DNA from: CAZKVJ01 sp964556225
Lineage (GTDB): Bacteria; Actinomycetota; Acidimicrobiia; Acidimicrobiales; Ilumatobacteraceae
Assembly (NCBI GenBank): GCA_964556225.1
Contig: CAZKVJ010000007.1
Span: 1-64,000, forward strand
DNA length: 64,000 nucleotides
Direction of reading: 5' to 3'
In this document: one piece after another, positions 25,193-38,290 of the stretch
Layout: each line of letters starts with the position of its first letter
Numbering within the stretch: position 1 is the stretch's first letter
Notes under the pieces: model-generated
Told to the model about the DNA's origin: nothing
Databases searched by the model: none
The model's input: the letters and a program-made list of their open reading frames with translations, nothing else
Position numbers and translations under genes: made by a program

Positions 25193-25978
25193 TCAGCGGC
25201 GGCGGTAGGGGCGTCGACCGACGCCCCACAGCGCGTCGAGGACGCGCTCGGCAAGCTCCGGCCGGCAGATCAAGAGGTCCGGCAGCCACGGGTCCGGGTC
25301 GTTGTAGCGCAGCGGCGACCCGTCGATCCGGCTCACGTGGAGCCCGGCGGCAGCGGCGACGGCGGCCGGCGCGGCCGAGTCCCACTGGTACATGCCGCCG
25401 TCGTGCACGTAGATGTCGGCCTCGCCCATGATGATGGCCATCGTCTTGGCGCCGGCCGAGCCGAGGCGGACGGCGTCGCACCCGAGCGCCTCGGCCACCA
25501 CGGCCGCCGAGTACGGAGGGCGGTTGCGGGAGGTGATGAGCCGGGGTCGCTCGCGCTCGGGTGACGTCAGCTCGGGCGGCGGGTCGGTCGCGAACGTGAT
25601 CCCGATGGCCGGCAGCGCCACGGCGCCGGCCCGCAGCGACCCCCGCTCCCAGAGCGCGACGTGCACCGCCCAGTCGTGGCGTCCGGGTTCGCCGTACTCG
25701 TTGGTGCCGTCGAGCGGGTCGACGATCCAGACCCGGTCGGCGCTCGCGCGGCGGCGGTCGTCGGCTCCCTCCTCGGACATCACCACGTCACCCGGCCGGT
25801 GGGTGCCGAGGGCACCCAGGAGGAAGCGATGGGCCGCCAGGTCGCCGGAGTCCATCACGTGCCACGAGCTGGCGCCCTTCGCCCAGAGGTCGCGGCGGAG
25901 CTCCACGAGGAGCCGCCCGGCGTCGGTGGCCAGGCGCGTCGCCAGCTCGGCGTCGGACTCACTGCCGGGGTCGATCAC
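25193..25978 (-). CDS. cysQ: 3'(2'),5'-bisphosphate nucleotidase (CysQ-like)
   Basis: The 261-residue product is an inositol-monophosphatase-fold phosphatase. It shows MSEEGADD with a metal-binding Glu, VDPLDGTNEYGEPG (the DPxDGT motif), GSAGAKTMAIIMGEADIY and QWDSAAPAAVAAAAGLHVS with the last metal Asp. The QWD and GxAK forms are typical of CysQ proteins, which remove 3'-phosphoadenosine 5'-phosphate or recycle inositol phosphate. GTG at 25978 overlaps the stop of the small membrane protein gene (GTGA), so it is the last gene of an ettA-led unit. The N-terminal region is slightly short compared with typical inositol monophosphatases. Confidence 0.87.
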   Translation of the reverse strand: MIDPGSESDAELATRLATDAGRLLVELRRDLWAKGASSWHVMDSGDLAAHRFLLGALGTHRPGDVVMSEEGADDRRRASADRVWIVDPLDGTNEYGEPGRHDWAVHVALWERGSLRAGAVALPAIGITFATDPPPELTSPERERPRLITSRNRPPYSAAVVAEALGCDAVRLGSAGAKTMAIIMGEADIYVHDGGMYQWDSAAPAAVAAAAGLHVSRIDGSPLRYNDPDPWLPDLLICRPELAERVLDALWGVGRRPYRRR

Positions 25979-26295
25979 TCGGACCGGCGTCCCAGCCGCA
26001 CGGCGTCCCGCACGATCTCGCGCACCGCGTGCTCGTCGGCGCCGCTGTCGACCAGTGCTCGGACCTTCGACTCGAGCCGTTCGGCGTCGGCCTCTTCGAA
26101 CACGTCGATGCGCGACGCGGTGGTCACCGAGGACACCGAGATCAGCACGATGGCGGCGAGGGCCGTGGCCATCCCGAACAGGAGCACCCACCCCTCGTTG
26201 TTGCCGTTCACCGACGACACGATCATCCCGGCGATGCCGCCGACGAAGACGGCCCCGCACGCCACCCTGATCGTCTTGGTCGACATCGCGGCCAT
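25975..26295 (-). CDS. small membrane protein, unknown
   Basis: The 106-residue product has two hydrophobic segments (IRVACGAVFVGGIAGMIVSS and VLLFGMATALAAIVLISV, residues about 9-56), then a charged helical C-terminus containing RIDVFEEADAERLESKVRALV and AVREIVRDAVRLGR. Both termini probably face the cytoplasm. There is no named family that I can recognise. It sits 13 bp after the ettA stop and overlaps cysQ by 4 bp, so it is cotranscribed with both. ATG at 26295 or 26286 could start it. Confidence 0.78.
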   Translation of the reverse strand: MAAMSTKTIRVACGAVFVGGIAGMIVSSVNGNNEGWVLLFGMATALAAIVLISVSSVTTASRIDVFEEADAERLESKVRALVDSGADEHAVREIVRDAVRLGRRSE

Positions 26296-26308
26296 TCTGG
26301 CGGGTTCG

Positions 26309-27985
<1,677 letters not shown>

Positions 27986-28055
27986 GGCAGCCGTCGAGGC
28001 TACCCACGCCTCCTCGCCTGGCCCCCCAGCGCCTTCCCCGCCCGTGGGGGGTGGG

Positions 28056-28430
28056 TCAGCTGACGGTCAGGGGGGACTGCATCTGGGTGTGGCCCGGCAC
28101 GTCGCAGTACAGGATGTAGCTGCCGGCGGGGAGGTTCACCGTGGCGACGTCGCCGTCGCCGTCGCTGTTGACCTCGAGCTTGGTGTCGCCCACCCGGTCG
28201 CCGTTCTCGTCGAGGATCAGCAGCGTGTGGCGGATGTTGTCCTCGTTGAGGTAGGCGATCTCGACGTCTCCGGCGGCCGCGGTGTAGCTCGACTCCGTGA
28301 ACTGGATGTTCTTCGCGACCACCACGACATCGGCGGTCGGGGGTGCCGTGGCCGGTGCTGCGTCGTCGCCGCCGCAGGCTGCCAGGGGGATCGTGGCGGC
28401 GAGGAGCACGGTGAGGAGCGTACGTTGCAT
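28056..28430 (-). CDS. cupredoxin-domain lipoprotein
   Basis: The 124-residue product starts with a lipoprotein signal peptide; the lipobox LAAC puts the modified Cys at residue 19. The mature domain is a small blue-copper fold: an N-terminal beta strand with NIQFTES, the first ligand His in NIRHTLLIL (about 68), then YCDVPGHTQMQ near the C-terminus supplying Cys, His and Met. All four type 1 copper ligands are present. It would be an extracytoplasmic electron carrier or copper-binding protein. It is divergent from kgd. The ATG lies 6 nt after a TAGCGT -10-like box and has no Shine-Dalgarno. Confidence 0.87.
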   Translation of the reverse strand: MQRTLLTVLLAATIPLAACGGDDAAPATAPPTADVVVVAKNIQFTESSYTAAAGDVEIAYLNEDNIRHTLLILDENGDRVGDTKLEVNSDGDGDVATVNLPAGSYILYCDVPGHTQMQSPLTVS

Positions 28431-28436
28431 GGGGCA

Positions 28437-28442
28437 ACGCTA
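28437..28442 (-). promoter_or_regulatory. -10 box, probable leaderless promoter of the cupredoxin gene
   Basis: On the minus strand TAGCGT ends 6 nt before the ATG at 28430. No Shine-Dalgarno is seen. Confidence 0.42.
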
Positions 28443-28510
28443 CGGGCGCGGCCCGCTGCGGCGCCATGAGCGCTTGCGGGCTCCTCGCCGGTCGTGCGTC
28501 ACAGCGCCGG

Positions 28511-28516
28511 TACGAT
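28511..28516 (+). promoter_or_regulatory. -10 box, probable leaderless promoter of kgd
   Basis: TACGAT, preceded by CCGG, ends 8 nt before the GTG at 28525, so transcription should begin at or next to the start codon. No Shine-Dalgarno is seen. Confidence 0.48.
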
Positions 28517-28524
28517 CGACAGCC

Positions 28525-32088
<3,564 letters not shown>

Positions 32089-32089
32089 C

Positions 32090-32129
32090 CCATCCGTCCA
32101 CGACACCCCCGAACCGGGAGGAGGGATGG
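32090..32129. terminator. possible terminator stem between convergent genes
   Basis: Arms CCATCCGTCC (32090..32099) and GGAGGGATGG (32120..32129) pair at nine of ten positions across a 20-nt loop, just after the kgd stop and before the HAD gene's stop. There is no T-run, which is common in high-GC actinobacteria. Confidence 0.3.
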
Positions 32130-32143
32130 AGGGGTGGGGACAG

Positions 32144-32776
32144 TCAGCGGAGGGGGAGGCAGAGCACGGCTTCGAGGTCGGTGAGCGCCTGGTCAGCGCC
32201 AAGGACCTTGATGGTGGTCATCCCCATCGCGGCGGCGGGCTTCAGGTTGATGCCGAGGTCGTCGAGGAACACGCACTCGGCCGGCGCCACCCCGACGAGC
32301 TCGCATGCCAGCTCGTAGAAGCGCGGCTCGGGCTTGCGCACGCCGACCTTGCTGGACTCGACAACGACGTCGAACAGCTCCATCACCTCGGCGACGTGGT
32401 GACGACGATCCTCCGGTCCCTCGCCGCCGCCCGCCACGTTGTTGGTGAGGCAGGCGGTGGCGTACCCGGCGTGCTTGACTCGCCGGAGCGCCTCGACCAT
32501 CTTCGGGCGCACCTCGCCGGCGAGCAGGGCCAGCACGTCGGCGCCGGCGATCCGGTGGCCGAGGGCCCCGCTCTCCACCGCGAACTCGCGGTCGAAGGCC
32601 ACTGCGTCGATCTCGCTGCGCTCGAAGCGAGCCCACGCGTTGCGGTCGGGGTTCGTGGCGTTGACGGTGCGGATGAAGTCGGCGGGGAGCCCGCGGTCGG
32701 CCTCGTAGCGGTTGAACGCCTCGAACGGACTCGACAGGATCACGCCCCCGAAGTCCCACAACACCGCCCGGATCAC
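32144..32776 (-). CDS. HAD-superfamily hydrolase
   Basis: This is a 210-residue HAD phosphatase-type protein: motif I AVLWDFGGVIL with its Asp near residue 8, motif II in TACLTNNVAGG, motif III Lys in VGVRKPEPRFYEL, and motif IV FLDDLGINLKPA. The helical cap sequence FNRYEADRGLPADFI with NAWARFERSEID resembles the HAD domain found at the N-terminus of ACAD10 and of mammalian epoxide hydrolase. In motif I the second Asp position is Gly (DFGG), as in that subgroup, so the phosphatase chemistry may be weak or different. GTG at 32776 is followed immediately by the first strand and has a TACCAT -10-like box 8 nt upstream. Confidence 0.87.
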   Translation of the reverse strand: MIRAVLWDFGGVILSSPFEAFNRYEADRGLPADFIRTVNATNPDRNAWARFERSEIDAVAFDREFAVESGALGHRIAGADVLALLAGEVRPKMVEALRRVKHAGYATACLTNNVAGGGEGPEDRRHHVAEVMELFDVVVESSKVGVRKPEPRFYELACELVGVAPAECVFLDDLGINLKPAAAMGMTTIKVLGADQALTDLEAVLCLPLR

Positions 32777-32784
32777 GACCGCGG

Positions 32785-32790
32785 ATGGTA
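32785..32790 (-). promoter_or_regulatory. -10 box, probable leaderless promoter of the HAD gene
   Basis: On the minus strand TACCAT ends 8 nt before the GTG at 32776. No Shine-Dalgarno is seen. Confidence 0.42.
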
Positions 32791-32858
32791 GGTGACCGGC
32801 GCCGGCAACCTCCCATCCCGCCCGATCGGCGCCCGAGGTGGTTGACTGCACCTCTGGT

Positions 32859-34175
32859 ATGCCGAGACACGTCGTGGTGGACGGCTCGAACCTGGCCACC
32901 GAGGGCCGGTCGATGCCGAGCCTCAAGCAGCTGAACGAAGCGGTGCTGGCCTACATGGCCGATCACCCGAAGGACCTCGTCACCGTGGTCGTCGATGCGA
33001 CCTTCGGGCATCGCATCGACCCCAAGGAGGTGGCCGAGTTCGACGCCGCGATCGCCAACAACGAGCTGGTCGCCCCGCCCGCGGGTGCCATTGGCCGCGG
33101 CGACGCCTTCGTCCTGTCCATCGCCGACAAGGTCGGCGCCGTCGTGCTCTCGAACGACAGCTACCAGGAGTTCCACGGGCAGTACGACTGGCTGTTCGAC
33201 GAGGGTCGTCTCGTCGGCGGCAAGCCCGTGCCGCACGTCGGCTGGGTGTTCGTGCCCCGGGTGCCCGTGCGCGGACCGGTGAGCCGCAAGGCCACGCGGT
33301 CGCGCAAGCAGGCCGAGGCCACGGTGCGTCTGGGGAGCAAGGAGGCAAGCCGGCCGATGCCGGTGCCCAAGGCGCCGCCGCCGGGGGCGCGACCGCCCAT
33401 CGCCGCGGAGGCCGCTGAGCCGAAGGAATCGCGAGGCAAGGGCCGAACCACGAAGGAAGCCGCCGCCCACAAGCCGCCGGCGGTCGACACACCGACACCG
33501 GCCCGGGGAGAGCCGGTCAACGCGCTGCTGCCGTTCCTCGGGTTCGTCGAGGCCCACCCGGTCGGGTCGCGAGTGAAGGCTGTGGTCGAGTCGTACTCGT
33601 CGCACGGCGCGTACGTCACGATCGGTGATGTGCGTGGCTACCTGCCGTTGCGCCTGATGTCGGACCCGCCGCCGCGCAGCGCGCGCGAGCGCCTGAAGCT
33701 GGGGGAGTCCGTCGTCGTGGTGGTGGCCAGCTTCCACGCGTCGCGCCGCAGCATCGACGTCGCACTCGAGGAGATGTCAGCGGTCGTCATTCCGCCCGCT
33801 GCCGCAGAGGTGGCGGCGCCACGGAAGCGGGCGAAGGCGGCCACGCCGGCCGAGACGGCGACGGCCGCCAAGAAGGCGCCGGCGAAGAAGGCGGCTGCGG
33901 CCGAGGCGACCACGACTCCCAAGAAGGCGGCGAAGAAGGCGGCGACGGCGAAGAAGGCGGCGACGAAGGCGGCAGAGAAGGCCCCCACCGCCAAGAAGGC
34001 GGCGGCGAAGGCGCCCACCGCCAAGAAGGCGGCAACGAAGGCGCCGGCGAAGAAGGCGGTGGCGGCCAAGGCCACGACGGCCAAGGCGGCGGCGGCGAAG
34101 GCGCCCACCGCCAAGAAGGCGGCGACGAAGGCGCCGGCGAAGAAGGCGGCGGCCAAGAAGGCGCCGCCCGGCTGA
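32859..34175 (+). CDS. NYN/PIN-like ribonuclease domain + S1 domain + histone H1-like tail
   Basis: The 438-residue product has three parts. Residues 1-136 resemble the NYN (Zc3h12a/PIN-like) RNase fold, with acidic residues D8 (VVVDGSN), D46 (VVVDATF), D82 (GRGDAF) and D100 (LSNDSYQ). After a basic, Pro-rich linker, residues about 233-303 form an S1-like OB fold (GSRVKAVVESYSSHGAYVTI, then LKLGESVVVVVASF). From about 320 to the end it is nearly all Ala, Lys, Thr and Pro in AAKKA/TKAPAKKA units, like bacterial histone H1-like tails (HupB, Hc1). This suggests an RNA-cleaving protein tethered to nucleic acid. ATG at 32859 has no clear Shine-Dalgarno; TTGACT is 12 nt upstream without a -10. Confidence 0.8.
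   Translation: MPRHVVVDGSNLATEGRSMPSLKQLNEAVLAYMADHPKDLVTVVVDATFGHRIDPKEVAEFDAAIANNELVAPPAGAIGRGDAFVLSIADKVGAVVLSNDSYQEFHGQYDWLFDEGRLVGGKPVPHVGWVFVPRVPVRGPVSRKATRSRKQAEATVRLGSKEASRPMPVPKAPPPGARPPIAAEAAEPKESRGKGRTTKEAAAHKPPAVDTPTPARGEPVNALLPFLGFVEAHPVGSRVKAVVESYSSHGAYVTIGDVRGYLPLRLMSDPPPRSARERLKLGESVVVVVASFHASRRSIDVALEEMSAVVIPPAAAEVAAPRKRAKAATPAETATAAKKAPAKKAAAAEATTTPKKAAKKAATAKKAATKAAEKAPTAKKAAAKAPTAKKAATKAPAKKAVAAKATTAKAAAAKAPTAKKAATKAPAKKAAAKKAPPG
33856..34173 (+). repeat. degenerate Lys/Ala codon repeats (AAG AAG GCG type)
   Basis: The 3' part of the NYN-S1 gene consists of imperfect in-frame repeats built from GCC/ACC AAG AAG GCG and GCG ACG AAG GCG units. One longer block (GCGCCCACCGCCAAGAAGGC) recurs near 34010 and 34101. 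Such repeats can expand or contract by slippage, so tail length may vary between strains. Confidence 0.8.
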
Positions 34176-34205
34176 CCGAGGAGGCGCCGGCCCTGCCCGG
34201 TTCGG

Positions 34206-34211
34206 TACGGT
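34206..34211 (+). promoter_or_regulatory. -10 box, probable leaderless promoter of xthA
   Basis: TACGGT, preceded by TCGG, ends 7 nt before the GTG at 34219. No Shine-Dalgarno is seen. Confidence 0.45.
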
Positions 34212-34218
34212 CCAAGTC

Positions 34219-34998
34219 GTGCGCCTCGCCACCTGGAACGTGAACTCGCTGAAGGCGCGCCTCGCGCGCGTCGAAGCCTGGCTGAGCGAGGTCGGCCCGG
34301 ACGTCGTCTGCCTTCAGGAGACCAAGCTGGCCGACGATGCCTTCCCGGCGCTCGCGTTCTCCTCCCTCGGCTACGAGAGCGTCCACCACGGACAGGGGCA
34401 GTGGAACGGGGTGGCGATCCTGTCGCGGGTCGGCCTCGACGACGTCGTGGCCGGCTTCGACGACGGCGACCCGCCGGACGCCGAGGCGCGCATCGTCACC
34501 GCCACCTGTGCGGGGATGCGCGTCAGCTCGGTGTACGTGCCCAACGGACGAGCACTCGACCACGACCACTACCGATACAAGCTGGCGTGGCTCGCCCGGC
34601 TCCGAGCCCAGCTCGGCGGGCACGCCTCGCCGGAGGACGCCGTCGTCGTCGCCGGTGACTTCAACATCGCCCCGGACGACCGTGACGTGCACGACCCGGC
34701 CGCGTTCGCCGGCGCGACGCACGTCAGCGGCCCCGAGCGTGCCGCCCTGGCACAGCTCACCGACTGGGGCCTGCAGGACGTCTTCCGGCGCTGCTACGAC
34801 GACGGCGGGCTGTTCTCGTGGTGGGACTACCGGGCCGGGGACTTCCACCAGGGCCGGGGGATGCGCATCGACCTGGTGCTCGCCACCGCACCGGTGGCCG
34901 AGCGGGTCCGGTGGTGCGTCATCGACCGCAACGCCCGCAAGGGCCAGCAGCCCAGTGACCACGCACCGGTGGTCGTCGACCTCGAGGACCGGCCATGA
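34219..34998 (+). CDS. xthA: exodeoxyribonuclease III (AP endonuclease)
   Basis: The 259-residue product is an ExoIII-type Mg-dependent nuclease: RLATWNVNSLKARL with the metal Asn, VVCLQETKLAD with the metal Glu, VYVPNG, VVAGDFNIAP with catalytic Asp and Asn, MRIDLVLAT, and QQPSDHAPVVVDL with the C-terminal Asp-His pair. It cuts DNA 5' to abasic sites and trims 3' blocked ends in base excision repair, alongside MutM at 58070..58921. It starts with GTG at 34219 and overlaps the next gene by 4 bp (ATGA). Confidence 0.95.
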   Translation: MRLATWNVNSLKARLARVEAWLSEVGPDVVCLQETKLADDAFPALAFSSLGYESVHHGQGQWNGVAILSRVGLDDVVAGFDDGDPPDAEARIVTATCAGMRVSSVYVPNGRALDHDHYRYKLAWLARLRAQLGGHASPEDAVVVAGDFNIAPDDRDVHDPAAFAGATHVSGPERAALAQLTDWGLQDVFRRCYDDGGLFSWWDYRAGDFHQGRGMRIDLVLATAPVAERVRWCVIDRNARKGQQPSDHAPVVVDLEDRP

Positions 34999-35738
34999 GC
35001 TCCCCGAACCAGTCCGGCGGCGACCACGCCGACGAGACACCGTCCGCGTTCCGCGGCGGCGCCGACCGTGTGCGCGAGGCCTCCCGTCCCGGCGACCGCC
35101 TGACGGCACCCTCCGAGCTGGCCCGGCGAGAGCTTGCAGCGGCCACCCGGCGCATCGGCCACGAGCTGGTGTCCACCACGGCGACGGCCGAGGCGATCGC
35201 CGAGGCCACCGAGCTCGTCAACCGTGCGGCCGAGCTCCTGGCCGCCAGGGAGCACGGCCGGCCCTACGAGGGCGCAGCCGAGGGGTCGTTGAAGGGTGGG
35301 CTCGACGTCTTCATCGACCACAGTCCGTTCATCGGGCTGTTGAACCCGTTGTCGCCGCCGATCAGCCTGGAGCTCGACGACGACAAGGTGATCGGCCGTG
35401 TGGTCTACGGCACGGTGTACGAAGGGGCGCCCGGCTGCCTGCACGGCGGCTTCATCGCGGCCGGGTTCGACGAGGTGCTCGGCTTCGCCCAGAGCCTCAG
35501 CGGCGCGTCCGGGATGACGGGCCGCTTGGAGGTGAGCTTCCGCTCGCCGACGCCGCTGCACCGGCCGCTCGTCTACACGGGCTGGATCGACCGCGTGGAT
35601 GGCCGCAAGATCTACACGTCGGCGACGCTCCACGATGGCGACACCCTGTGCGCCGAGGCCACCGGGCTGTTCATCACGATGAAGGCGAAGGTGTTCGAAC
35701 GCCTGATGGAGATGCGGGCGATCGAGGGCGGGCGCTGA
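34995..35738 (+). CDS. PaaI-like hotdog thioesterase
   Basis: The product has 247 residues. Residues about 1-85 are polar and helical (ELARRELAAATRRIGHEL). Residues about 100-240 form a hotdog fold with GCLHGGFIAAGFDEVLG, the HGG and downstream acidic residue of PaaI/4HBT-type acyl-CoA thioesterases, then VSFRSPTPL and TATGLFITMK. The N-terminal extension is longer than in simple PaaI proteins and resembles actinobacterial thioesterases of the THEM4 type. It probably hydrolyses acyl-CoA in the cytoplasm. Coupling to xthA is positional only. Confidence 0.86.
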   Translation: MSSPNQSGGDHADETPSAFRGGADRVREASRPGDRLTAPSELARRELAAATRRIGHELVSTTATAEAIAEATELVNRAAELLAAREHGRPYEGAAEGSLKGGLDVFIDHSPFIGLLNPLSPPISLELDDDKVIGRVVYGTVYEGAPGCLHGGFIAAGFDEVLGFAQSLSGASGMTGRLEVSFRSPTPLHRPLVYTGWIDRVDGRKIYTSATLHDGDTLCAEATGLFITMKAKVFERLMEMRAIEGGR

Positions 35739-35747
35739 CCCGGGCGA

Positions 35748-37628
35748 TCACGACGACGCCGCGACCACCTCGACGATGCGGGGGCCGAAGCGGCGGGCGG
35801 CCAGTGGGCCGAGCACGTCGGCGACGGCCTCGACCGTGGTGGGGCGGGCGGCGGCGAGCCGGCGCAGGGCCTCGTCGCCGCACACGACCGCGGGCGGCAC
35901 GGCGGCCGCCCGCGCCGCACCGGCCCGCCAGGCGTCGAGCGCCAGAAGGACGGGTTCGACCGGCGGCCGAGGGGTGACGAGCCGGGGGGGTGGGGCCACG
36001 ACCGGCTCGTCGGCGACCTCGAAGCCGTCGAGCAGCGGGCTGGGGCCGGCGGGGCGGCCGTCGCGCTCGGCGGCGTAGGTTACGACGACCTGCTCTGCGC
36101 CCCGCGTGATCGCCACGTAGGCGAGGCGTGCCTCCTCGGCTCGGGTACTGGGGTCGAGCGCGCCGGCGTGTGGGACGAGGCCGACCTCGAACCCGCAGAC
36201 GACCACGGCCGGCCACTCGCGACCCTTGGCGGCATGGAACGTGAGGACGTCGACCGCGTCGATGGGTCCGGGACGGTCGCCCAGTGCGCCGGTGAGCGCC
36301 ACCCACGACACGAAGGTCCGACCGTCGCCACCGCCGGTGACGTCGATGAACGTGTCCACCGCCGCCGCGACCCGCCGACGGGGCTCGTCGGTGTCGACGG
36401 AGGTGTCGTCGGCCACGGCCGCCGCCCATGCCGCGAGCTCGTGGATGCTGGTCTGCGCGCCGGCCTCGGCGAGGGCGGTGTCGAGCGGGTCGCGCCGAGA
36501 GCGGGTGCGCACCGGGATGTTCGCCGCCTCGAGCGCGTCGGCCAGCTGTGCGGCGACGGCGTTGGTGCGGGCCAGCACCGCCACCGACGACCACGAGGCG
36601 CCCGGGGCCCGGAGCTGGCGCACGATCTGGACGACGCCGCGGGCCTCGCCGGCTGCGTCCGGGTACCCCACGATCCGCACGGGCGGCCCGTCCGGGCGGC
36701 CCGACACCAGCTCGTCGGCGAGGCCGGAGCCCCGCAGCACGTGACGCCCGGCGGCCACCACCTGCGGGGTGGAGCGGTAGTTGGTGTCGAGGCGCACGAT
36801 CGCCACGCCGGGGAAGCGGGCATGGACCTCGGTGAGCGCAGCCGGGTCGGCACCGTTCCAGCCGTAGATGGCCTGGCACGGATCGCCGACGAGGAACAGG
36901 TCCGGCTCCTGGCCGGTCCACTGGGTGAGCACCGCGAGCTGGAGCGGGTTCAGGTCCTGGGCCTCGTCGACGTGGACGTGACGGAACCGCCACCGCACGA
37001 CGTCGACGAAGGTGGGGTCGTCTCGCCCGGCGGCCAGGCACCGCACGAGCAGGTCGTCGAGGTCGATGACGCCCCGCTTCAGCTTGAGGCGCTGGTAGTC
37101 GGCGAACACCTGGGCGACCACGCCGGGCGCCACGGCCGTGCGACGGTTCGCGGCCCCGGCCAGCTCCTCGTAGCGCTCTGGTGGGACGAGCCGGGCGGTC
37201 GCCCAGTCGATCTCGGCGACCAGCTCTCGCACGGCTCGACGTCCGGCACCGGTGCTGGCGGCCTCGGCGACGAGCCGGGCGCGGTCGGCCACCACCGTGG
37301 GCGGCCGGCGCCCCCGGTCGGACCAGTGCTGGCGCAGCAGGCCGAACGCCGTGGCGTGGAAGGTGCCTGCCGTGACCTGGTCGCGCAGGCCCAGCCGGCG
37401 CAGCCGGCGCCGCAGCTCGGCCGCCGCCTCACGGGTGAACGTGATGGCCACGGTGTGAGCGGCGGCGGCGGAACCGGTGGCCACCCGGTGGGCGATGCGC
37501 CGAGCGAGCACCGTGGTCTTGCCGGATCCCGCCCCCGCGAGCACGGCGACCACGGGCTCGGGCGACGTGACGGCGAGCCGCTGCGCCGGGTCGAGCCCGG
37601 CCAGGAGCGCATCGACGCCGTGGTCCAT
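35748..37628 (-). CDS. UvrD/PcrA-type DNA helicase with C-terminal HRDC domain (UvrD2-like)
   Basis: The 626-residue product is a superfamily 1A helicase: Q-motif region LDPAQRLAV, Walker A AGAGSGKTT (31-39), motif Ia ITFTREAAAELRRR, Walker B VDEAQDLNPLQ, motif III VGDPCQAIYGWNGA, motif IV LDTNYRSTPQVV, motif V TFHAAKGREWPAVVV and motif VI AYVAITRGAEQ. The last 70 residues (ALDAWRAGAARAAAVPPAVV onward) form an HRDC domain, as in mycobacterial UvrD2. The tetracysteine motif that links helicase and HRDC in that protein is not visible here. ATG at 37628 has a TAGCGT -10-like box 7 nt upstream. Confidence 0.92.
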   Translation of the reverse strand: MDHGVDALLAGLDPAQRLAVTSPEPVVAVLAGAGSGKTTVLARRIAHRVATGSAAAAHTVAITFTREAAAELRRRLRRLGLRDQVTAGTFHATAFGLLRQHWSDRGRRPPTVVADRARLVAEAASTGAGRRAVRELVAEIDWATARLVPPERYEELAGAANRRTAVAPGVVAQVFADYQRLKLKRGVIDLDDLLVRCLAAGRDDPTFVDVVRWRFRHVHVDEAQDLNPLQLAVLTQWTGQEPDLFLVGDPCQAIYGWNGADPAALTEVHARFPGVAIVRLDTNYRSTPQVVAAGRHVLRGSGLADELVSGRPDGPPVRIVGYPDAAGEARGVVQIVRQLRAPGASWSSVAVLARTNAVAAQLADALEAANIPVRTRSRRDPLDTALAEAGAQTSIHELAAWAAAVADDTSVDTDEPRRRVAAAVDTFIDVTGGGDGRTFVSWVALTGALGDRPGPIDAVDVLTFHAAKGREWPAVVVCGFEVGLVPHAGALDPSTRAEEARLAYVAITRGAEQVVVTYAAERDGRPAGPSPLLDGFEVADEPVVAPPPRLVTPRPPVEPVLLALDAWRAGAARAAAVPPAVVCGDEALRRLAAARPTTVEAVADVLGPLAARRFGPRIVEVVAASS

Positions 37629-37635
37629 GACGCCC

Positions 37636-37641
37636 ACGCTA
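37636..37641 (-). promoter_or_regulatory. -10 box, probable leaderless promoter of the helicase gene
   Basis: On the minus strand TAGCGT ends 7 nt before the ATG at 37628. It shares a 45-bp divergent region with the box at 37662..37667. Confidence 0.45.
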
Positions 37642-37661
37642 CGCCGGGTGCGGGGCAGGGC

Positions 37662-37667
37662 TAGTCT
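37662..37667 (+). promoter_or_regulatory. -10 box, probable leaderless promoter of the PH-domain gene
   Basis: TAGTCT ends 6 nt before the GTG at 37674. No Shine-Dalgarno is seen. Confidence 0.45.
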
Positions 37668-37673
37668 CACGCC

Positions 37674-38279
37674 GTGCCGTTCCCGACCAAGCTGCTGAAC
37701 GAGAACGAGTCGATCGTCCTCGACCTGCACCCCCACTGGTGGTACTTCGCCGAGGCCGCCGCCGCGCTCGCCATCTCCATCCTGCTGGGGATCTTCGGAC
37801 TGGCGGCCAGCTGGCCGAGCTGGCTGAACTCGCTGATCCTCGTCGCCATCGTGGTGTCGGCGATCTGGCTGATCACCCGCTACGCGAAGTGGATCAGCAC
37901 CAGCTTCGTCGTGACGTCGTTCCGGATCATCTACCGGTCCGGGCTGTTCGCCAAGCGGGGCATCGAGATCCCCCTCGAGCGGGTGAACAACGTGAACTTC
38001 AACCAGGGCATCTTCGAGCGCATCATCGGCGCCGGCGACCTGCTGATCGAGTCGGCGGGTGAGATGGGCCAGTCCCGTTTCACCGACATCCGCCACCCGG
38101 AGGCCGTGAAGGGTGTGATCAGCCGCCAGATCGACCTGACCATCCAGGCCAACCGTGCGGTCGTCGTGCAGCAGACCGACGCGGCATCGCAGCTGGAGAA
38201 GCTCCACGGCCTCCTCCAGCGGGGCGCGATCAGCCAAGAGGAGTACGACGCCCAGAAGGCGAAGCTGCTGGGAGGCTGA
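37674..38279 (+). CDS. bacterial PH-domain membrane protein with SHOCT motif
   Basis: The 201-residue product has two transmembrane helices (residues about 23-66: AAAALAISILLGIFGLAASW and LILVAIVVSAIWLIT). A bacterial pleckstrin-homology domain (bPH2) follows, with TSFRIIYRSGLFAKRGIEIPL and RVNNVNFNQGIFERIIGAGD. The C-terminus is a SHOCT motif (LEKLHGLLQRGAISQEEYDAQKAKLL), a short helical hairpin often found at the ends of bacterial membrane and stress proteins. The PH domain is cytoplasmic and probably oligomerises or binds the membrane. The next gene starts 11 bp downstream, so the two are probably cotranscribed. Confidence 0.88.
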   Translation: MPFPTKLLNENESIVLDLHPHWWYFAEAAAALAISILLGIFGLAASWPSWLNSLILVAIVVSAIWLITRYAKWISTSFVVTSFRIIYRSGLFAKRGIEIPLERVNNVNFNQGIFERIIGAGDLLIESAGEMGQSRFTDIRHPEAVKGVISRQIDLTIQANRAVVVQQTDAASQLEKLHGLLQRGAISQEEYDAQKAKLLGG

Positions 38280-38290
38280 GCGCTGTCGCC

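Noticed and set aside
33856..34173. Repeats that might be a CRISPR or mobile tandem array
   Set aside because: The units are in-frame Lys/Ala codons within a single gene, with no constant direct repeat or spacers.
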